A stretch of 64,000 nt of DNA from NCBI RefSeq assembly GCF_013366925.1, contig NZ_JAALDK010000001.1:2549089-2613088 (forward strand), given 5' to 3'. Source of the stretch: Paraburkholderia youngii (GTDB taxonomy: Bacteria > Pseudomonadota > Gammaproteobacteria > Burkholderiales > Burkholderiaceae). Positions 1-9,254 of this stretch are shown in pieces; position 1 is the stretch's first letter; every line of letters begins with the position of its first letter. The notes below the pieces were generated by a model. That model had not been told where the DNA came from. It saw nothing but the letters and a program-made list of their open reading frames with translations, and did not search any database. A program made the position numbers and the translations under genes.

Positions 1-857
1 TCGTTCGCGAAGGTCGCGCGCAACGTGATGGTGCCGGTCGCGGTCGCCATCTGGTTGCTGACCGCGTACAGCGTGCCGGTTGCGATCTCGCGCGAGTTGT
101 CGCTCGAATACGCGGTGACCGGCAGCTTCGCGCCGGTGGACAGACGCTGCACGATCGACGCGAGCGAATCCTGCGGCACCGTGAACTGCACCGTGGTCGG
201 CTTCACGGTCGTAATGACGACGATTCCGGTCGTCGACGACGCGGTCACGTAGTTGCCCGGATCGACGAGCCGCAAGCCGACCTTGCCCGCGATCGGCGCG
301 GTGATGCGGCAATACGCGAGGTCGAGATCGAATTGGGCGATGTTGGCGAGATCGACCTTCACCGCCGCTTCGTCCTGCTGCACGAGAAACTGCTGATCCG
401 CGTAGGTCTGCTGCGCGATCGACTTGCGCTCGTTCAGCTGGGTATAGCGCTCGAGATCGGCGCGCGCCTGCGCGAGCAAAGCGCGGTCTTTCGCGAGCGT
501 CGCCTCCGCCTGCTGCTTGCTGATCTGATACTGGCGCGGATCGATCTGCGCGAGGAACTGTCCTTTTTGCACCTCCTGGCCTTCGTGATAGCCGACCTCG
601 GTCAGATAGCCGCTCAGCTGCGGCAGCACGGTCACGGTCGCGATCGGAATGACGGTGCCGAGCTCGCTCAGCGTGACCGGCATCGAACCGAGCGTCGCCT
701 GCGCAACGGTGACGACGATCGCCGCGTTCTCGCGCGCTGGCTTCTTGCGCGTCAGCAGATGAACCACGACGAGCGCGACCAGCACGAGCAGGACAACCGC
801 GAAGATGATGAGCCCGCGTCGCGAGCGCTTTGGCGGCGGGGACACGGTTTCGCTCAT
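1..857 (-). CDS. RND efflux periplasmic adaptor subunit (MdtA/HlyD type), partial
   Basis: This is the N-terminal ~285 residues of a membrane fusion protein; the gene continues past the left edge. The ATG is at 857. It opens with a short basic segment and one membrane anchor (about residues 13-33, rich in V/L/I), then the biotinyl-lipoyl half-motif region, a long alpha-hairpin rich in A/Q/R (around residues 100-165) and the return beta-barrel strand with the family phrase 'ITAPIAGKVGLR'. Proteins of this family bridge an inner-membrane RND pump and an outer-membrane channel and export drugs, metals or aromatics. The pump gene would be expected downstream on the minus strand, outside the window, so the substrate cannot be inferred. 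Confidence 0.88.
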   Translation of the reverse strand, partial: MSETVSPPPKRSRRGLIIFAVVLLVLVALVVVHLLTRKKPARENAAIVVTVAQATLGSMPVTLSELGTVIPIATVTVLPQLSGYLTEVGYHEGQEVQKGQFLAQIDPRQYQISKQQAEATLAKDRALLAQARADLERYTQLNERKSIAQQTYADQQFLVQQDEAAVKVDLANIAQFDLDLAYCRITAPIAGKVGLRLVDPGNYVTASSTTGIVVITTVKPTTVQFTVPQDSLASIVQRLSTGAKLPVTAYSSDNSREIATGTLYAVSNQMATATGTITLRATFAN

Positions 858-1293
858 GTTGATCTCCGGGAACGGATATTGATGTCAAGATTCGGCTGGA
901 AGCTCGTCCTCTGACGGGACTGCGCAAAAGTGACACGGTTCGCGCGCGTTGTCATCAGTCGAAGCCCTCGGTACTGTTGTTATGAAGACGTAAGAAAGCG
1001 GGGCGCGACTTTGGTGTGGGGCATGCGTGAATCTAGCCGGCTTGCGCAGGGCTTGAGTTACAGGGGTGCAACATGTTGGCGGGTGAAAGGGTTGGGGTAT
1101 CGATCAGGCGGCGCGCGGGCGGCGGACATCCGCATGGGTCGAGTTTTGAGCGCGGCGGGACATCGCAACATGCGGTAACAGACGACAGCCAAATGAAAAC
1201 CGGGCCGTCCGTCCAGAGTCGTCACATTCGTCCGATATCATCGCGAGCCAGCGTCGCGCCGCGACTGTCACGACACCCCACAAGCTCGCCCCG
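858..1293. other. Intergenic region between divergent genes
   Basis: These 436 bp separate the start of the efflux adaptor (minus) from the start of the oxygenase (plus), so promoters for both are expected here. I see no convincing reading frame, repeat or strong consensus promoter. Confidence 0.5.
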
Positions 1294-2184
1294 ATGTCCA
1301 TCACCGTCAATTTCCCCGCCGAAGTCCGCGACTGGATCGCCGCCAATCTTTCGCGCGGCGTCGCGCCGCAAGCGATCGTCAACGAACTGGTGAGCCGCAA
1401 CAACGCGGCCGAGCTGGCCGCGGCGATGGTCGAGGCGGTCGCGTCGGCGTTCCTGTACGGCATGGCGCTGCCCGGCGACAAGCTCGAAGTCGGCGGCGCG
1501 CCGCTCAGCTATCAGCCCGAGCCGCTGCGCGTGCCCGAAGGTCCTCTGATCCAGCTCGGCGAGCGCAAGGTGCGCGTGCTGTCGCGGCTGCAACGACCGG
1601 CCGCCGTGCACCTCGCCAACTTCCTGAGTGCCGACGAATGCGAGCAGCTGATCGCGCTGGCACAGCCGCGGCTGGACCGCTCGGCCGTCGTCGATCCGGT
1701 GACCGGCCGCGATGTGATCGCCGCTCATCGCAGCAGTCACGGGATGTTTTTCCGTTTGGGCGAGACGCCGCTGATCGCGCGCATCGAGGCGCGCATCGCG
1801 GAACTGACGGCGACGCCGGTCGAGAACGGCGAAGGCCTGCAAATGCTTCACTACGAGGAAGGCGCGGAGTCGACGCCGCACGTCGACTATCTGATGACGG
1901 GCAACGCAGCGAATCGCGAGTCGATTGGCCGCAGCGGCCAGCGCATGGGCACGCTGCTGATGTATCTGAAAGACGTGGAAGGCGGCGGTGAGACGGTGTT
2001 TCCGCAGCTCGGCTGGTCGGTCGTGCCGCAGCGCGGGCATGCGCTCTACTTCGAATACGGCAACCGCTACGGGATGTGCGATCCGAGCTCGCTGCACGCG
2101 AGCACGCCGCTGCGCACCGGCGACAAGTGGGTGGCGACCAAATGGATTCGCACGCGGCGCTTCGTGCCGCGCATTCAGGCTTGA
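1294..2184 (+). CDS. 2-oxoglutarate/Fe(II) oxygenase, prolyl 4-hydroxylase alpha-subunit type
   Basis: A 296-residue cytoplasmic protein with a C-terminal P4Hc double-stranded beta-helix domain. The iron-binding triad is visible as H196-x-D198 in 'TPHVDYLM' and H268 in 'SSLHAST'. K278, ten residues after the distal histidine, is the expected 2-oxoglutarate carboxylate anchor. The N-terminal ~100 residues are helical and of unknown role. Family members hydroxylate proline or related residues in proteins or peptides; the substrate here is unknown. The gene is convergent with the phc-like operon and stands alone. The ATG at 1294 precedes the conserved N-terminus; no strong Shine-Dalgarno sequence is evident. 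Confidence 0.85.
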   Translation: MSITVNFPAEVRDWIAANLSRGVAPQAIVNELVSRNNAAELAAAMVEAVASAFLYGMALPGDKLEVGGAPLSYQPEPLRVPEGPLIQLGERKVRVLSRLQRPAAVHLANFLSADECEQLIALAQPRLDRSAVVDPVTGRDVIAAHRSSHGMFFRLGETPLIARIEARIAELTATPVENGEGLQMLHYEEGAESTPHVDYLMTGNAANRESIGRSGQRMGTLLMYLKDVEGGGETVFPQLGWSVVPQRGHALYFEYGNRYGMCDPSSLHASTPLRTGDKWVATKWIRTRRFVPRIQA

Positions 2185-2315
2185 GAATGATCGACCGAAG
2201 CGGGGACGGCTCGTGCGAGCCTTGGTCAGCTTCGCGCTGCTAGCCGAGGCGGGCTGCGGCGCGAAGCCAGTGTGAGTAGGGGCGCGTCAGACGCCGCGCC
2301 CTCTAAGCAAACTGA

Positions 2316-3323
2316 TCAGAACTGCTCGATCCACGTGGCGAGGCGGTCAGCGGCGAACTCGTTACCGCGCTGCGCCGGCCGGAACGCGATCGCATTGCCT
2401 TCGCGTGCCGGCTGCAATGCACCGTCAGTGCCGTCGAGCCACAGCAGGCTCGCCAGCCATGCCGCGTGGCCGCTCGACACCGCGTTGTTGCCCGGCTCCG
2501 CGAGAAACTCCGCGAGCGTGGCCGGCTGGTCGCACACGAGACCATCGCCTGCGCGGCGCACATTGATGCCAGCCTCGGAAAACGCCCCGGCCAGCGCCGT
2601 CAGCGCGTCACTCGCCGTCACGCTCGCGCCGCCGTGCCGGTTGCGCAGCGTGGCGAGATGCGCCGCGACCGCATGACCGAACGCGCCGCTGCGGGCACTC
2701 TCGGCCGCGATCAGGTCGGAGTAGTCCTGCAGCAGCCAGTCCGGCTCGGAGTTCGGCACTTCGGCGAGCACCGCCGCCGCAAGATACGTCTCGACCGGCT
2801 GGAAGCGCTCGGGCCCGATCAGCGTAGCCGACAGCGAACGCACCAGACCAATGCGGGTGGCGACCACCTGCTTTTGCAGCACGCCCAGCTTCTCGCGCAC
2901 CAGCGTGTCGCGCTCCTTGCGCAGCTCGGCCAGTTCGAGCGCCTGCTTCAACTCCATGCGCAGCGCCGTGATGTCCCAAGGCTTCTTGATGTAGCGATGG
3001 ATATGGCCGAGGTTGACGGCCGCGACGGTCTGATCGATTTCCGAATACGCGGTGGTCAGAATCCGCACGACATGCGGAAAGCGCTCGCTCGCGTAGCGCA
3101 GCAGCTCGTTGCCGAACTCGCCCGGCATGCGCTGGTCGGAGACGAGAACGCCGACCCTGTCGCCGTGCTCGTCGAGCAGCGCCTTGCCCTCTTCCACCGA
3201 GCCGCCAGTCAGGACCGGCGCCAGGCTTCCGATGGCACGCTGGAAGTACTTTACGGCGGTAGCTTCGTCATCGACGAAGATGATCGCCGGCGCCAACTCC
3301 TCTGTGGCTTTTGCTTCGTTCAT
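2316..3323 (-). CDS. phcQ: PhcQ-like response regulator
   Basis: A 335-residue protein with an N-terminal receiver domain and a C-terminal region I cannot assign to a DNA-binding family. Receiver landmarks are the acidic pair in 'FVDDE', the phospho-acceptor D63 in 'VSDQRMPG', the switch threonines in 'ILTTAYSE' and the lysine in 'YIKKPWD'. A coiled-coil segment rich in E/L/R (about 125-155) follows. The ATG at 3323 overlaps the stop of the upstream kinase by one base (TGATG), so the two are translationally coupled. By order and architecture this is the last gene of a phcB-phcS-phcR-phcQ operon; in Ralstonia PhcQ takes part in quorum-sensing output through PhcA. The longer open frame upstream belongs to the preceding gene. 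Confidence 0.8.
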   Translation of the reverse strand: MNEAKATEELAPAIIFVDDEATAVKYFQRAIGSLAPVLTGGSVEEGKALLDEHGDRVGVLVSDQRMPGEFGNELLRYASERFPHVVRILTTAYSEIDQTVAAVNLGHIHRYIKKPWDITALRMELKQALELAELRKERDTLVREKLGVLQKQVVATRIGLVRSLSATLIGPERFQPVETYLAAAVLAEVPNSEPDWLLQDYSDLIAAESARSGAFGHAVAAHLATLRNRHGGASVTASDALTALAGAFSEAGINVRRAGDGLVCDQPATLAEFLAEPGNNAVSSGHAAWLASLLWLDGTDGALQPAREGNAIAFRPAQRGNEFAADRLATWIEQF

Positions 3324-4447
3324 CAACAACTCCTGTGCGTTTGACCTTTGATATGGGGGAAATCCAGCACTACGGTGGTGCCTCCCCCCGACGTGGACTC
3401 GATCCTGAGTCCGCCGCCACAGGACTGCATGACACGGTTGCATAGAATCAGGCCCAAGCCGTTCCCCCCGGATTTCGCGTGCGTTGTAATTGGGTCCGTC
3501 AACAGGCGGTCTTTGATCTCGGGCGGAATTCCGGGCCCGTTGTCGCAGATGCCGATGCTCGGGTGGGGTTCCGTCGTTACGGTAAAGCGCACCGACGGCG
3601 ACGGCACATCCGCGAGCGCGCGCAACGCGTTGGACAACAGCGACGACAGCACGAGCGCCACGCAGTTCGGCTGCGTGAGCACCGCAAAGTCGCTTTCGAC
3701 ATCGACATGCACCCACGAGCGCTGCGCGGTCGTAAACGGATACGTATCGAGCAACGCCGAGATCAGCCCATGCGCGGTGCTCTCGATACGCGCCTCGTCG
3801 CCCTCCTGTTGCCGGCGCCGCCCGTTGTGCACCGAGCGCCAGAACGACGACACCACCGCCATGCAGTACTGCGCACTCTCGCGCATCGATTTCGCGGCGC
3901 CGAGAATTTCGCCTTCGGCATCGCGCTCCGCGTCGGTCCGATCTTCGATGCTGTGCGCGTTCAACGCGATCGCCGCGAGCGGCGTGTTCAGTTCGTGCGC
4001 GATGAACGCGAGGGTTTCGTCGATCGCGATCAGACGCTGATTCTGCATCGCGCGTTCGTGGTAGCGGTCAAATGCCAGTTGCAGCGTATCGCGCACCGCC
4101 GCCGGCTTCAGCGGCTTTTCGAGGATGCGGAACACCTCGCCGGTGTTGACCGTCTGCAACAGCATCTCGACGTCTGCGTAAGCAGTGACCAGAATCCGCA
4201 CGATGTGCGGATACTCCAGCGCCACCTGGCGCAGCAGGTCGCCGCCGTCGCGCCCCGGCATGCGGAAGTCCGTGACCAGCACCGCGATCCGGGCACTGTC
4301 CTGCTCGAGGATAGCGATGGCCTCGTCGCTGCTCGTCGCGAGCAGGACCTCGTAATCGGCACCGACGGTGCGCGCGAAATATTTGCACGCCAACTCTTCG
4401 TCATCGACGTAGAGAAGAGTGGGCTGTGTCTGACGGATGTCATTCAT
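3323..4447 (-). CDS. phcR: PhcR-like hybrid: receiver domain plus histidine kinase
   Basis: A 374-residue soluble protein with the unusual receiver-then-kinase order known for PhcR. The receiver carries D60 in 'VTDFRMPG' and K111 in 'ILEKPLKP'. The dimerisation/H-box follows as H151 in 'FIAHELNTPLA'. The ATPase domain shows an N-box ('LLSNALRAL'), G1 box ('DNGPGIP') and G2 box ('GGNGLGL'). It starts at ATG 4447, eight bases after the stop of the upstream sensor kinase, and ends overlapping the next regulator. It should accept phosphate from the membrane kinase upstream and relay or reverse the signal. An out-of-frame upstream extension is a shadow of the sensor kinase gene. Confidence 0.85.
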   Translation of the reverse strand: MNDIRQTQPTLLYVDDEELACKYFARTVGADYEVLLATSSDEAIAILEQDSARIAVLVTDFRMPGRDGGDLLRQVALEYPHIVRILVTAYADVEMLLQTVNTGEVFRILEKPLKPAAVRDTLQLAFDRYHERAMQNQRLIAIDETLAFIAHELNTPLAAIALNAHSIEDRTDAERDAEGEILGAAKSMRESAQYCMAVVSSFWRSVHNGRRRQQEGDEARIESTAHGLISALLDTYPFTTAQRSWVHVDVESDFAVLTQPNCVALVLSSLLSNALRALADVPSPSVRFTVTTEPHPSIGICDNGPGIPPEIKDRLLTDPITTHAKSGGNGLGLILCNRVMQSCGGGLRIESTSGGGTTVVLDFPHIKGQTHRSC

Positions 4448-4455
4448 GGTGTTTC

Positions 4456-5811
4456 TCAGGGTGCGGGCGACAGATCGAAACTGAACGCCGCCCAACTTCC
4501 CAGCTCGCTCTCGGCAAACAGCAGGCCGCCGTGGCGCTCGATCACCGCATAGCTGATCGACAGTCCGAGGCCCAGGCCCTGTCCCACTTCGCGGGTGGTA
4601 AAGAACGGTTCGAACACGCGCGCGATATTCTCCGGCGCGATGCCCGGCCCATTGTCTTTCACCGTCACGTGCAGGCGCTCTTCCGTCCATCTGACGTTGA
4701 CGTGGATCGCCGGCGCGGGCGTGCCCGCCTTGCGCATCGCCAGCACCGCGTTCGACAGCAGGTTGATCAGCACGCCGATGATGGCCGCCTCGTCGCCCTG
4801 CACCAGCGTATCCGCGGGCAGCTCGCGCGTCACGGTGACGCCGCGCAATTCATGCCCGACGAGCCGGATCGCCGAATCGAGCGCCTTTTCGAACAGGAAC
4901 GGCGTGCCCAGCTCCGCCTCGGCGCCGGGCTTGCGATACGCGAACGTCTTCAGGTCCGACACGATGTGCTGGATCCGCTGCATGCCCTGCCGCGCATCGA
5001 CCAGACATTCCTGCAGCGTCGGCTCCTTCTTCGAGATCGGCTCCTCCAGAGCGACCTCGATCGCCATCAGGCAGAAGTTCACCGGGTTGTTCACTTCATG
5101 CAGCAGGCCCGCCGCGAGCGTACCGATCGCCGCCATTTTTTCCTGCTGCAGCAGTTGGCCCTTGATGTCGAGCAACTGCCGATTGATCACTTCGAGCTCG
5201 GCGTTCTTCGCGGAGACCTCCGCGTTTTTCTCGGACACCTCGGCCTTCAGGCGAAACAGCATGAAGCGCACGCGTTCATTGAAGAACGTGTAGACCGCAC
5301 TCGCGGCCGCGGCGAACAGAAGCAGCAGAACATTGACGGTCAACGTGCCGAGCGGCAAGCCGTCATGCGGAGGCAACAGGCAGGCCAGCAGATACAGAAG
5401 GCACGACAACACGCCAAACACGAGGTTTTGCCACAAGCCGAACGGCAAGGCAATGCCGGACGCGAAGATGGCCAGATTCAGCCCCATATAGTAAGGCGAC
5501 AGAACGCCATCGGTGCGCCAGATCATCCATGAAATCATCACCTGCGGCAGCAGCAGCCAGGACAGCGTCAGCCATGGAGTAAGCCGTCGTCCCATGTCGG
5601 TGTCGAGCAAGGCGACGATACCGCCGATCATCAACGACACGAGCAGCCGCGCGAGCGCGAACGACGTCTGATACTGCGGATACTGCGCGTAATCCAGCCC
5701 CACGCCGAGCAGCACGAGCGCAATCGCGGTGCACGCGCCGCCCCGGCTGAACGTGACGCGAAAGTCGGCCAGCTCGGTTTGATAGCCGCTCTGCAGGGGA
5801 CTGGTAGTCAT
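4456..5811 (-). CDS. phcS: PhcS-like membrane sensor histidine kinase
   Basis: A 451-residue sensor kinase with about six membrane segments in the first 175 residues, almost no periplasmic loops, a coiled coil with 'EKNAEVSAKNAELE' (about 193-206), H-box H238 in 'GLLHEVNNPVNF', N-box 'LLSNAVLAM', G1 'DNGPGIAPE' and G2 'GLGLGLS'. A membrane-embedded sensor with no extracellular domain suits a hydrophobic fatty-acid methyl ester ligand, as for PhcS in Ralstonia. The start was set at ATG 5811, which leaves a 22-bp gap after the methyltransferase stop. An upstream start at 5862 would overlap that gene and lengthens a region without conserved character. Confidence 0.82.
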   Translation of the reverse strand: MTTSPLQSGYQTELADFRVTFSRGGACTAIALVLLGVGLDYAQYPQYQTSFALARLLVSLMIGGIVALLDTDMGRRLTPWLTLSWLLLPQVMISWMIWRTDGVLSPYYMGLNLAIFASGIALPFGLWQNLVFGVLSCLLYLLACLLPPHDGLPLGTLTVNVLLLLFAAAASAVYTFFNERVRFMLFRLKAEVSEKNAEVSAKNAELEVINRQLLDIKGQLLQQEKMAAIGTLAAGLLHEVNNPVNFCLMAIEVALEEPISKKEPTLQECLVDARQGMQRIQHIVSDLKTFAYRKPGAEAELGTPFLFEKALDSAIRLVGHELRGVTVTRELPADTLVQGDEAAIIGVLINLLSNAVLAMRKAGTPAPAIHVNVRWTEERLHVTVKDNGPGIAPENIARVFEPFFTTREVGQGLGLGLSISYAVIERHGGLLFAESELGSWAAFSFDLSPAP

Positions 5812-5833
5812 GGACAGGGATGTCGACACGGTT

Positions 5834-7225
5834 TCAGAGGATCGTTGCTTCCGCGAACACATTCACCCCGGTCTCGTCGACGTAGAGCTTCTGGTCAGTG
5901 GAGTTGGGGGGAAGCAGCGAGCTCATGCCGCTCTCGTTCCGATAGATCAGGTACCACTCGAGCAGATGCTCCATCCCGTACTTCTCCGGATTCGCGGAAT
6001 GGACGTTGGTGACCAGCAAGTGGCCGCCGGGTCGGGTGCGAGCGGCGAAGTAACTGAGCAGACGTGCGCAGACCTTGTCCGACAGATAGTCGAACAGACC
6101 GGCGCAGTACACCGCGTCGAATTCGCGCGCGGAGGGGTCCGTGGAAATCTTACGCTTGAGCAGGTCGTGCACCGACTGATGCACCATTTGCACTGAGGCT
6201 TTATGGCCCGCGGCGTGCGCCGAGCTCTCGATCGCGTCCTTCGTAAACGCCAGCGTTTCCTCGCTGAAGTCGACCAGCTCGAACGACAGCAGCTCCGGAT
6301 GCGGATATTCACGCACGAACCGCTGGATCTCGAAAGCGGGCCCGCAACCGACGTTGAGGATGCGGAACGGCCTGCCGGCCGCGCGCGCCGCCTCGGCCTG
6401 CCGCGTCAGAAAGTCGATCAGCAGCGTGATGCGGTTGCGGTGCGCGGTCGCGACCGCCGCCTGCAGGAACGCGGTATTGACGATCTGGAAGTAAGTGGTC
6501 GGCCCCTGCTGCGGATCGCTGAGGATCTGATTGACCATCTCGTAGTCGCCGGCATAGCCGAGCGGCTTGGTGAACGTGCGGTAGACGAACGGCGCGCGCA
6601 GCAGCAACGGATGCAGCGCCGATTGCGCATAGGTGCGATGCACGGGTGCGATCTCCGCGTCGACGCGCTCGGCTTCTTCCTCGAGACGGTCGAGGTAGGA
6701 CTTGATCTTGAGCATGATCGGCGTGGCAAGCTCGTAGAACAGGTCCTCGCGCAGCCGGCCGCCTTCGGTCTTCGGCAAGCTCTCGGTCAGATCGACCTGC
6801 TCCACCCAGCGCGACACTTCCGACAGGAACGCGCGCATCTCGTTCACGACGATCTGATAGTCGCGGCGGATATTGAAGCGCGCGTCCCAGTCGCTAATAA
6901 AGAGTTCTGCTTCCCGCCCGACCGACTTCGCTTCATTGGGCAGAACGCTAAGCTCGCGCCATTCGTCGATGAGTGCCAGTGAAACCACCGCGGTCAGACC
7001 GGTGTTCACCAGACTCACCACCACCGCCTTGCCGAGATAGGCATTCTTGGTGCCCATGCGCACGCTCAGCTCGCTTAAGACCTCGCTGACCTGCACGATG
7101 GAATAGGGGTTATAGACCTCCATGACCAAAGACTTTCTCTGGAGGTTAATGATCGTCCCACGCACATGCTCGCGCTGCGAGTTGCGGAAGCTGACCACCG
7201 GGTCGATTTGCGTTTGAGAGTACAC
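5834..7225 (-). CDS. phcB: PhcB-like SAM methyltransferase (fatty-acid methyl ester autoinducer synthase)
   Basis: A protein of ~463 residues. Residues ~10-95 look like a PilZ-type beta-barrel ('NSQREHVRGTIINLQR', then a 'VVVSLVNTGLTAVVSLAL' strand pair). A helical linker follows, then a class I methyltransferase core with motif I 'ILNVGCGPAFE' near residue 289. In Ralstonia, PhcB makes 3-hydroxy fatty acid methyl esters that PhcS senses; first position in a four-gene minus-strand operon supports the same role. No ATG is available before residue 35. I chose GTG 7225, about 10 bases after a CAGG; a TTG at 7330 would give 498 residues. Function is inferred from architecture and gene order; fatty acid chain length cannot be predicted. 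Confidence 0.78.
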   Translation of the reverse strand: MYSQTQIDPVVSFRNSQREHVRGTIINLQRKSLVMEVYNPYSIVQVSEVLSELSVRMGTKNAYLGKAVVVSLVNTGLTAVVSLALIDEWRELSVLPNEAKSVGREAELFISDWDARFNIRRDYQIVVNEMRAFLSEVSRWVEQVDLTESLPKTEGGRLREDLFYELATPIMLKIKSYLDRLEEEAERVDAEIAPVHRTYAQSALHPLLLRAPFVYRTFTKPLGYAGDYEMVNQILSDPQQGPTTYFQIVNTAFLQAAVATAHRNRITLLIDFLTRQAEAARAAGRPFRILNVGCGPAFEIQRFVREYPHPELLSFELVDFSEETLAFTKDAIESSAHAAGHKASVQMVHQSVHDLLKRKISTDPSAREFDAVYCAGLFDYLSDKVCARLLSYFAARTRPGGHLLVTNVHSANPEKYGMEHLLEWYLIYRNESGMSSLLPPNSTDQKLYVDETGVNVFAEATIL

Positions 7226-7838
7226 GGTATTAGTACCTGAGGAATCCGGGAACGCAGCAGGGTGTTGGAGAAGTCCAGTGAATGGCTGCCGCACGCACGA
7301 CACCAGCGACAAGTCGTGGACGCGTTTCAAACCACAGTTGAGCTGGAAACACCAAAGCCCTTTGCCAGAATGGCTCCAGCGGCTTGCAGTGTAACATCAA
7401 CAGATTCAATTCTGAATGAGGTTCAATTTAGGTTGAAACGTATACGCAAGGTTTTCTCGCGAGCATGTCCATGCTATAGAAAGCCGTTTTTGCAAAGAAT
7501 AATTTGAAACGAGTTGGCGACCGCGTTGGCGCAATCGCCGACAATTCGTTTCCCGACAAAGACTTGCAATCGCATTGCCACGACGGCGACACGCTCCGCT
7601 ATAGAGGAGGTGCGTTACTTGTGCCTTTCCGATCTATGCCCGTTGGATAGACCGGCGCTTTGACGCAATACCGTTTCGAGAGTCGAAACGATGTGAAATG
7701 AAGCGGCAATTGATGCCTCGTGCATTCGCCGAATAAGCTTTTTTGTTTTAACGCAATTCAGGTCCGGCGCGGCAAACGCTTTTTTTTAGCTTCGGCGCGA
7801 GTGCCGTCGACAATCGAGCGGCTCGCGCACTCGTCGAC
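7226..7838. other. Promoter-proximal region of the phc-like operon
   Basis: This ~610-bp stretch without a gene is clearly more AT-rich than its surroundings (about 7380-7560), as expected for a regulated promoter region upstream of the phcB-like gene. It contains two AGGTT-type repeats near 7420-7437 and the perfect hairpin at 7672-7690. No open frame with coding character was found. Confidence 0.5.
7672..7690. repeat. Perfect 8-bp inverted repeat with 3-base spacer
   Basis: CGTTTCGA and TCGAAACG flank GAG. There is no adjoining T-run on either strand, so it is not a standard terminator. It lies between the end of the DUF2000 gene and the phcB-like start and could be a protein-binding site or transcript hairpin. 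Confidence 0.4.
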
Positions 7839-8246
7839 TCACTCGTGCAAGGCCAAACCTTTCACGGCCTTGTCGACGGCTTTCTTCGGTCCGTGCAGCG
7901 CGAGACCAACGAGGTCGAGATTGGCCGCGTCCTCGGCGCGAAACACTGCGCGGTTCGCCGCGTCATGCCCCGTCGAAAACATCGCGTGCACATACGGCAC
8001 GATTCTGAGCTCGCGCGACAGCGCCTGCCGATGCGCACCCTGCAGACCGGAGCGGTCGGCGGCGAACACCATCATCGGCTGGCCGAGCATGCGGCCGTAG
8101 CGGTGCCCGGCGGCATCCTCGTAGGGCTCGCCCAGCGCATCGGGCGCCGCGGCCGCGACGCCGGTCGCGAGAAACGCGACCACATTGAGCTTCTGCCAGA
8201 CCGCGAGATCGCTGCGCACGATCAGCGCCACTTTGGTATCGAACAT
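7839..8246 (-). CDS. DUF2000 family protein
   Basis: A 135-residue protein that resembles the DUF2000 family ('KVALIVRSDLAVWQKLNVVAFL' region at the start, 'MVFAAD' in the middle and 'HDAANRAV' later), with no membrane segments. The biochemical role of the family is unknown. ATG 8246 has a good GGAG ribosome site. The gene follows the AraC regulator by 45 bp on the same strand, an arrangement that suggests co-transcription and perhaps a shared small-molecule response. Confidence 0.75.
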   Translation of the reverse strand: MFDTKVALIVRSDLAVWQKLNVVAFLATGVAAAAPDALGEPYEDAAGHRYGRMLGQPMMVFAADRSGLQGAHRQALSRELRIVPYVHAMFSTGHDAANRAVFRAEDAANLDLVGLALHGPKKAVDKAVKGLALHE

Positions 8247-8291
8247 GACGACTCCTTCGTTGAGCCGCTCATGATCGACGATGCCGCGCGA

Positions 8292-9137
8292 TCAGTCTGG
8301 AACGTTTGTGCACATCTGCCGGTACGCGGCTGGCGTCATCCGGTACGCGCGACGAAACCAGCGGCCGAGATGGCTCTGGTCGGAGAAGCCGACTTCGGCC
8401 GCGACCTGCGCGGGCGTGCGGCCGGCCGCGAGCAGGCGCCGCGCGGCGCGCAGGCGCAAGCGCACCAGATACGCGTGCGGCGACGTGCCGAACGCGCGCT
8501 GGAACAGACGCGTCAGCCTGAATCGGTCGATGCCGGCAACTTCGGCGAGTTCGTCGAGCCCGGGACTGCCGTCCATCTGTTCGTGCAGCAGATCGCGCAC
8601 CCGCGCGATCGCGGGCGACGCGGCGGGGTCGCCGGCGAGCGGCGCGTCGCGCAACTGTGCGCCGAGTCGCAGCAGCAGACGATCGAGCGTCTGGTCGCGC
8701 GCGAGCCGGCCCTCGTTGCCATGAATCGCGACGAACGCCTGGCGGATCGCATCGACGAGAGCATGGTCGTCGACGAGCGTGTGGCCGAACACCGCCTCGA
8801 CGCCGGCCAGTCCCGGCAGGTCGAGCCGGCGCGCCGCGCGCTCGACCCAGGCTTGCGGCAGATACAGCATCGCGTACGTGAAGCCGCCCGCCTCGGGCGC
8901 GTGACCGTCGTGCAGCGCGCCGGGCTCGATCAGGATCGCGCGGCCCGGCACGCTGGTGTGCAACGACCGATGACACTGGAAGCGTTGCACGCCCTGCTCC
9001 GTGTAGCCGATCAGCATGTCGTCGTGATCGTGCGGATCGTAGGCGTGGCCGCTGAAATGCGCGCGCAGGCTTTCGATGCCGGTTTCGGCATCGCGGCGGG
9101 CGGTTAGCCAGTTGGCGGGATCGAGTGGAGTGGGCAT
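8292..9137 (-). CDS. AraC family transcriptional regulator with N-terminal cupin sensor
   Basis: A 281-residue regulator. Residues ~15-110 form a cupin-like arabinose-binding type domain with 'HAYDPHDHDDMLIGY' histidines. Residues ~175-275 hold the double helix-turn-helix of AraC/XylS proteins, including 'GIDRFRLTRLFQRAFG' and a second helix in 'VAAEVGFSDQSHLGRWFRR'. It probably controls the DUF2000 gene 45 bp downstream and perhaps itself. The ligand is unknown. ATG 9137 is the natural start; the upstream ribosome site is weak. Confidence 0.88.
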   Translation of the reverse strand: MPTPLDPANWLTARRDAETGIESLRAHFSGHAYDPHDHDDMLIGYTEQGVQRFQCHRSLHTSVPGRAILIEPGALHDGHAPEAGGFTYAMLYLPQAWVERAARRLDLPGLAGVEAVFGHTLVDDHALVDAIRQAFVAIHGNEGRLARDQTLDRLLLRLGAQLRDAPLAGDPAASPAIARVRDLLHEQMDGSPGLDELAEVAGIDRFRLTRLFQRAFGTSPHAYLVRLRLRAARRLLAAGRTPAQVAAEVGFSDQSHLGRWFRRAYRMTPAAYRQMCTNVPD

Positions 9138-9254
9138 GGGTGGGAGCTGACGGCCCGCGGGCGATGCGGCCAGCGGATAGTGTACGGCAGCGTGGGAATC
9201 GGGATCTGCGGGGACGCCAGCGCCTGGCGCATGCGAAGCGAGCCGCGACCGGGG

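Noticed and set aside
1222..2097. A 291-codon minus-strand frame opposite the 2OG oxygenase
   Set aside because: Composition is typical of an antisense shadow; the plus-strand gene has an intact iron-binding triad.
7768..7790. T-run near 7775 considered as a terminator
   Set aside because: The run is on the plus strand, whereas the adjacent genes are transcribed on the minus strand, and no stable stem precedes it.
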